Shown one piece after another: positions 8,817 through 11,837 of a stretch of 11,837 bases of DNA (position 1 is the first letter of the stretch; every line of letters begins with the position of its first letter). The position numbers and the translations under genes were made by a program. The stretch is from Euperipatoides rowelli (lineage: Eukaryota > Onychophora > Udeonychophora > Euonychophora > Peripatopsidae). The stretch lies in assembly GCA_003024985.2 (NCBI GenBank), contig PXIH01S0046949.1. One strand, given 5' to 3'. Below the pieces are notes generated by a model. That model was not told where the DNA came from. It saw nothing but the letters and a program-made list of their open reading frames with translations, and searched no databases.

Positions 8817-9010
8817 TAACTAAATATTGTTATAACATTGAATAGGTAAAACAATGAAAGTTGGATGATTTTTTTTTTTATTATTTAGTAATTTTGTAAT
8901 GCTTTTATACCTATTGTGAATTCTAATTAAAACATAAAAAGGTGTGAGTTGGCTGTATATGGGTATGGTGGAGGCCAGATAGAAAAGGCAATTTTTTTTC
9001 TTATATTTAA
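8817..9010 (+). other. 3' non-coding part of the hAT-like element
   Basis: AT-rich sequence between the transposase stop and the right subterminal repeats. ATTAAA at 8926-8931 is a possible polyadenylation signal for the former transposase transcript. No reading frame is seen. Confidence 0.4.
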
Positions 9011-9077
9011 GTCAGTAAAGTCAGTTTTTTTAATCATAAAGTCAGTAATTTTAGTCCCATGACTAGTTTCCATCCAT
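9011..9077 (+). repeat. Right terminal and subterminal region of the hAT-like element
   Basis: Three GTCAGT words (starting at 9011, 9020 and 9041) and the inverted end CCATCCAT at 9070-9077. The words run in the same direction as those at the left end, so subterminally the element is a direct, not inverted, repeat. Confidence 0.7.
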
Positions 9078-9085
9078 GTTATAAC

Positions 9086-10075
9086 CTTCAGTAATTCACA
9101 CTAGGCATTAATTCCTTACTCATTTATTTTAATTTATCTAGCACAGAGAAATATAAAAAGAATAATCATTGTTTGCATGCTATTGAACTCAAACTCAATT
9201 GTTAAAATTAAATGTGAAGAATAAATTAGCCTTTTTTATGATGTACTATAATGGGTATTGGTGTTTTTTTTTTTTTTTTTAATTTTTTATTTCTCTCCCT
9301 TAAGATTTTAATGAAGAGTTTGAAATTAATGTATTTTAAATTCACTTAAATATATTGATCTCAAAGTCAAAATATCTTGATCAGTGGTTTTAAGCTACAA
9401 ATTCATCCAAAGTTAAATTGGAGTGGCCACCTTACATGATCAGCTTTATGGTTATCTGACAGTTATTTTCTATAGACAAAGAAGAACTGCTGTTGTTTTG
9501 TTACAATTTGTGGACTATCTGTAGCAAATTGCATTGCGCTGAATAGTAACTTATTTAAAACATCTGGACTGATTCTAAATTCTTGAGGATCTTTGGTGTC
9601 CTCTGCTCGGTTGGACTGTTAATTGTTTCCTATTTTCCTATTTTAATTAATTAATTTATTTTTATTTGTCCTTTATTGTGTTTCTTTTTATTTATATCAT
9701 TCTAATCATAAATAAATGATGTAAATAAAGCCCACCTCCTTTTTGGGCTAGGGCTTTATTTAGTGATGATTGAAATTATTTTGTATTTTGTGTAAATATT
9801 TGTTAATTTTAGTTAAATAAAAATATAGCGTTAAGTTATAATGTGGATAAAACTGGCAAAATTACAATAATAGTATATAGAGTTATAAAAATATTTGAAT
9901 GTAAATGTGTATGTTAAAAAAAAAACCCACATCAGGTTTGTAATAAATAAATCTGAATTACTGACCACAAATTACAATTTGTTATTTTTAATGGTTTGGT
10001 TAAATCAAATTCTATGGCCTTTATTTCATATTACAAAATGTTATAATTCTATTTGTGCTAATCATTAAATTTATT
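9086..10075. other. Unassigned AT-rich end of the large UGGT intron
   Basis: No coding sequence was found. A T17 run lies at 9264-9280. A perfect 12-bp hairpin lies at 9722-9762 (TAAATAAAGCCC facing GGGCTTTATTTA). A 7-bp hairpin near 9967-9982 has ACAAATT facing AATTTGT. The stretch 9440-9640 is somewhat less AT-rich, but I do not recognise it. Confidence 0.5.
9722..9762. repeat. 12-bp perfect hairpin with alternative pairing
   Basis: TAAATAAAGCCC (9722-9733) pairs with GGGCTTTATTTA (9751-9762). AGCCCA at 9729-9734 can also pair with TGGGCT at 9744-9749, so two exclusive stems are possible. It may be a small palindromic repeat remnant. Confidence 0.7.
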
Positions 10076-10090
10076 TATCTATCTATCTAT
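10076..10090 (+). repeat. (TATC)n microsatellite beside the splice acceptor
   Basis: Three TATC units plus TAT, followed by G, A and a T11 run leading to the CAG at 10104-10106. Its position just upstream of the acceptor means that length changes could alter the pyrimidine tract. Confidence 0.85.
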
Positions 10091-10106
10091 GATTTTTTTT
10101 TTTCAG

Positions 10107-10296
10107 TTTTTATCGATTTGTCCTGGAGTCAGAGCTTCAGTTCTCTCCTAATGAGTATTTTCTTGATGGTCCATTGGCTAGATTTAGTCACCTTCCACAA
10201 ACTTCTTTATTAACTCTTAATATGGATACTCCTGAAGGCTGGCTGGTTGAAGCCATCCTTAGTCCATATGACTTGGATAACATTCACCTCAAAGAG
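10107..10296 (+). CDS. UGGT: UGGT exon (internal)
   Basis: This exon starts with the single base T that completes the serine codon begun at 890-891, then runs 63 full codons from 10108. It reads FYRFVLESELQFSPNEYF, then DGPLARFSHLPQTSLLTLN, then DTPEGWLVEAI and SPYDLDNIHLKE. Each block has a clear counterpart in animal UGGTs (FYRFVLEPE, GP-A-F--MPQSPL-TLN, TPE-W-VE, PYDLDNI-LEE). The region belongs to the beta-sandwich part that precedes the GT24 glucosyltransferase domain and helps form the substrate-sensing body of the enzyme. Borders are TTTCAG before 10107 and GTACTA from 10297. The exon ends in phase 0. There are no stops or shifts, so the gene looks intact and under constraint here. Confidence 0.97.
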
Positions 10297-10374
10297 GTAC
10301 TATTTAAAAATAATTGATTGTAATAATAGTTTTAAATATTTTATTCGATAATGACTAGGCAGTTTGTTTTATAG
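10297..10374 (+). other. Short 78-bp UGGT intron
   Basis: Phase 0 intron from GTACTA to TATAG (AG at 10373-10374). AT-rich with no additional features. Its small size contrasts with the 9.2-kb intron upstream. Confidence 0.9.
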
Positions 10375-10426
10375 GTCAAGACTTTTGTACACGGGGAATT
10401 TGAATTGGAATATTTACTCCTTGAAG
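10375..10426 (+). CDS. UGGT: UGGT exon (internal, 52 nt)
   Basis: A mini-exon of 17 codons plus one base. It reads VKTFVHGEFELEYLLLE and then the first G of a glycine codon. Animal UGGTs have EYELEYLLLEGHCYD at this place, and the glycine is completed by GC at 11567-11568. The acceptor is TATAG and the donor GTAAGT from 10427. The exon ends in phase 1. It is far too short for an ORF search and is recognised only by homology and by joining the flanking exons. Confidence 0.95.
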
Positions 10427-10557
10427 GTAAGTATGTAGAATACTGCTTAAATTAATTTGATGAAGGAAGGAGGGGGGTACTATAAATTAGTTTTATTTCT
10501 AATTTGAAAATAGAAACAGCAGACAAGTTCAATGCATTTTAAAGTGGATTATAAATG

Positions 10558-11438
10558 CTAATATTAACAAAGGCTAATTTGTTTTATTTTTGCTTTAAAA
10601 TTATGTTCATTCAATTTTTCTTTACATTCGATCAAATAATCAAGAAAATCAAATTTTATTTATCACGATGACAATGCTGTTTTTAATTTCCCATAAATAC
10701 TAGTATAAGTGTGTCCTAGTATTCAGGACCTTTGAGATTGGATTTAGGAGACCACATTGGAAATAAATACAGGAAGAATAAAATATCCCATATCAATATA
10801 AAAACAAATCATTCTACTTTTTTTTTAAATATTGGCGATTCTATTACAATCACAGCTAGAATAACACAATTTTATTAACTAGACTGCTTTATTAGCAATA
10901 ATGACGTGTCTACTAACACATTTTGTTTTAGTTTGTGAATTATTGCTAAAAAAATATAGTTCTTAAAAATAATTTGACAAATAGACTATTTACAGACAAA
11001 AATTTAAAGATTGTAAAAATACAGAACCTTATAAAACTACGACAAATTCAATAAGTAAAACGTAATTTGAAAATATATAAATGAAATAAATTATTATTGT
11101 AGGCTATTTGTTTTTAATCATTGAAACATTACTGCAATATCCTATTAATGTATAGACTAAAAATAGAATGATCCGTGGTTGTTGTTATTACTAAGGGATA
11201 TTTTATTATATTGTATTTCCAATGTGGTTTGCTTGAACCGATCGACAAGAAGTCTTGTATACTAGGACATTATGGAAAATTAAAAATAACACCGTCATCG
11301 TGATGACAAAATTTTTTTGGTTTGTTTGTAAACAGCTCAAAGTTTGATTATCTTAAATATTTGATCGAATGTGAAGAAAAATGAATGAAACATGACTTAA
11401 GGTAAAAATAAAACAATTTAGCTTTTGTTAAAATTAGT
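10558..11438. repeat. Long imperfect inverted repeat (foldback / MITE-like)
   Basis: The left arm, about 10558-10820, pairs with the right arm, about 11160-11438. Conserved blocks include the outer TTAACAAA-GCTAA-TTGTT segment; ACATTCGATCAAATA (10624-10638), an exact reverse complement of 11358-11372; ATCACGATGAC facing GTCATCGTGAT; CCACATTGGAAATA; AATAAAATATCCC; and the innermost ATCATTCTA. Divergence and small gaps show an old palindrome. The central loop, about 340 nt, carries its own 11-bp hairpin at 10892-10949. It could be a foldback transposon, two opposed MITE copies, or a former locus duplication. No target duplication was identified. Confidence 0.85.
10892..10949. repeat. 11-bp hairpin at the loop of the foldback
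   Basis: TTAGCAATAAT (10892-10902) is exactly complementary to ATTATTGCTAA (10939-10949), with a 36-nt loop. It lies near the centre of the larger inverted repeat but is not itself the centre of symmetry. Confidence 0.7.
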
Positions 11439-11566
11439 ATGGATAATACACTTTAAATTTCAAAATCAAAAATTTAAGTCAAATACTAGCAGTTATTTTT
11501 AAAAAAAATTTAATTTACAATTAAGTTATTTATTAATTGTAAACAACTGTTTTCTATTGCATATAG

Positions 11567-11673
11567 GCCATTGTTATGATTTAAATACTGGTCAGCCTCC
11601 ACGTGGTCTACAGTTTACTTTGGGCACCAAAACTACACCAGTTATAGTAGATACTATTGTAATGGCAAACTTA
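11567..11673 (+). CDS. UGGT: UGGT exon (internal)
   Basis: Two bases complete the glycine codon begun at 10426, then 35 codons follow. The joined sequence reads GHCYDLNTGQPPRGLQFTLG, then TPVIVDTIVMANL. This is among the most conserved stretches of UGGT (GHCYD-TTGQPPRGLQFTLGT...PVIVDTIVMANLGYFQLKA), shortly before the GT24 catalytic domain. The acceptor is ATATAG and the donor GTAAGT from 11674. The exon ends in phase 0, so the next exon, outside the window, should begin with the codons for GYFQLKA. The frame is intact. The catalytic residues themselves lie downstream of the window. Confidence 0.97.
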
Positions 11674-11837
11674 GTAAGTTGTGTTTCTTTATAATTTATT
11701 ATTTTTCATTTGTTTTAAATATGTCATTTGCATCAATTATATGTGATAAAATTATCGAGACAATGAAGACATTAATAAAATAATAGCAAGACAACTTATG
11801 AATTACTGGGATAAACGTTATTTAATTCTTCTTCTGC
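11674..11837 (+). other. Start of the next UGGT intron
   Basis: It begins with a consensus donor GTAAGT. The visible 164 bases are AT-rich with no other feature. Confidence 0.85.

Larger units (their letters stand above)
6207..9077 (+). mobile_element. hAT-like DNA transposon (inactive, near full length)
   Basis: A cut-and-paste element of about 2.9 kb. Its ends are short inverted repeats: the left reads AGGGATGG, and the right, reverse-complemented, reads ATGGATGG. The flanks ACTATAAC (6199-6206) and GTTATAAC (9078-9085) agree at 6 of 8 positions, consistent with a decayed 8-bp target duplication, the hAT size. If the preceding C is included the ends begin CAGGG and CATGG, also hAT-like, but then the duplication fits less well. 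GTCAGT words cluster at both ends in the same orientation, and 6281-6300 matches 9011-9030 at 19 of 20 positions as a direct repeat. One broken transposase gene fills the interior, with about 430 bp of 5' and 260 bp of 3' non-coding sequence. The superfamily call rests on the duplication size and transposase layout. Confidence 0.75.
892..10106 (+). other. 9.2-kb UGGT intron packed with mobile elements
   Basis: This intron separates the exon ending PLK from the exon starting FYRF. It begins GTAATA and ends in a run of eleven T then CAG at 10104-10106, preceded by a (TATC) microsatellite at 10076-10090. It is a phase 2 intron. It contains at least a LINE fragment on the - strand, a GTTCT-rich non-autonomous DNA element, an outer inverted repeat pair and a hAT-like transposon. 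It is about 8 to 118 times longer than the other two complete introns in the window (1140 and 78 bp). Confidence 0.9.
10427..11566 (+). other. 1.14-kb UGGT intron holding a foldback element
   Basis: Phase 1 intron from GTAAGT to ATATAG (AG at 11565-11566). Most of its length is taken up by a long imperfect inverted repeat. The flanks are AT-rich. A purine run lies near 10462-10477, and a 7-bp hairpin (AAATTAG facing CTAATTT) at 10484-10505. Confidence 0.9.

Noticed and set aside
8669-8854. Minus-strand Phe/Ser-rich open frame
   Set aside because: It is antisense to the lysine/glutamate-rich coiled coil of the transposase, which produces Phe and Ser on the opposite strand.

Overview
The window is eukaryotic, AT-rich DNA from inside one large gene. 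Four exons on the + strand (812-891, 10107-10296, 10375-10426, 11567-11673) join in frame into about 143 codons of UDP-glucose:glycoprotein glucosyltransferase (UGGT), the ER-lumen folding sensor of the calnexin cycle. Splice phases match at every junction (phase 2, then 0, then 1), and each exon has AG/GT borders. The encoded piece is the conserved stretch just before the C-terminal GT24 catalytic domain. Both ends of the gene lie outside the window. The spliced structure and the transposon families point to an animal, probably an arthropod. A crustacean is my best guess from memory of similar mobile-element proteins, but nothing here proves it.

The first intron between these exons is 9.2 kb long and has been filled by mobile elements. 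From left to right it holds: (a) unassigned AT-rich sequence; (b) a 35-nt inverted repeat pair (1859-1893 and 5374-5408) that encloses (c) a non-autonomous DNA element at about 2014-3845, whose two ends are packed with GTTCT/AGAAC words, and (d) a 5'-truncated, frameshifted non-LTR retrotransposon on the - strand (about 3842-5280) with a recognisable reverse transcriptase; (e) about 800 bp of unassigned sequence; (f) a hAT-like DNA transposon at 6207-9077 with short inverted ends, an imperfect 8-bp target duplication, GTCAGT subterminal repeats and a dead transposase gene (6639-8816); (g) about 1 kb of unassigned intron.

The intron between the third and fourth exons (10427-11566) carries a long imperfect inverted repeat, with arms of about 265-280 nt and a loop of about 340 nt. 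It should fold into a large hairpin in the UGGT pre-mRNA.

The only host gene seen is UGGT. All other coding sequence is decayed transposon. I found no tRNA, rRNA, CRISPR array or prokaryote-style operon. No new cellular system is evident. The most interesting signals are the intronic foldback, the nested element with its clustered end motifs, and details of the hAT-like fossil.
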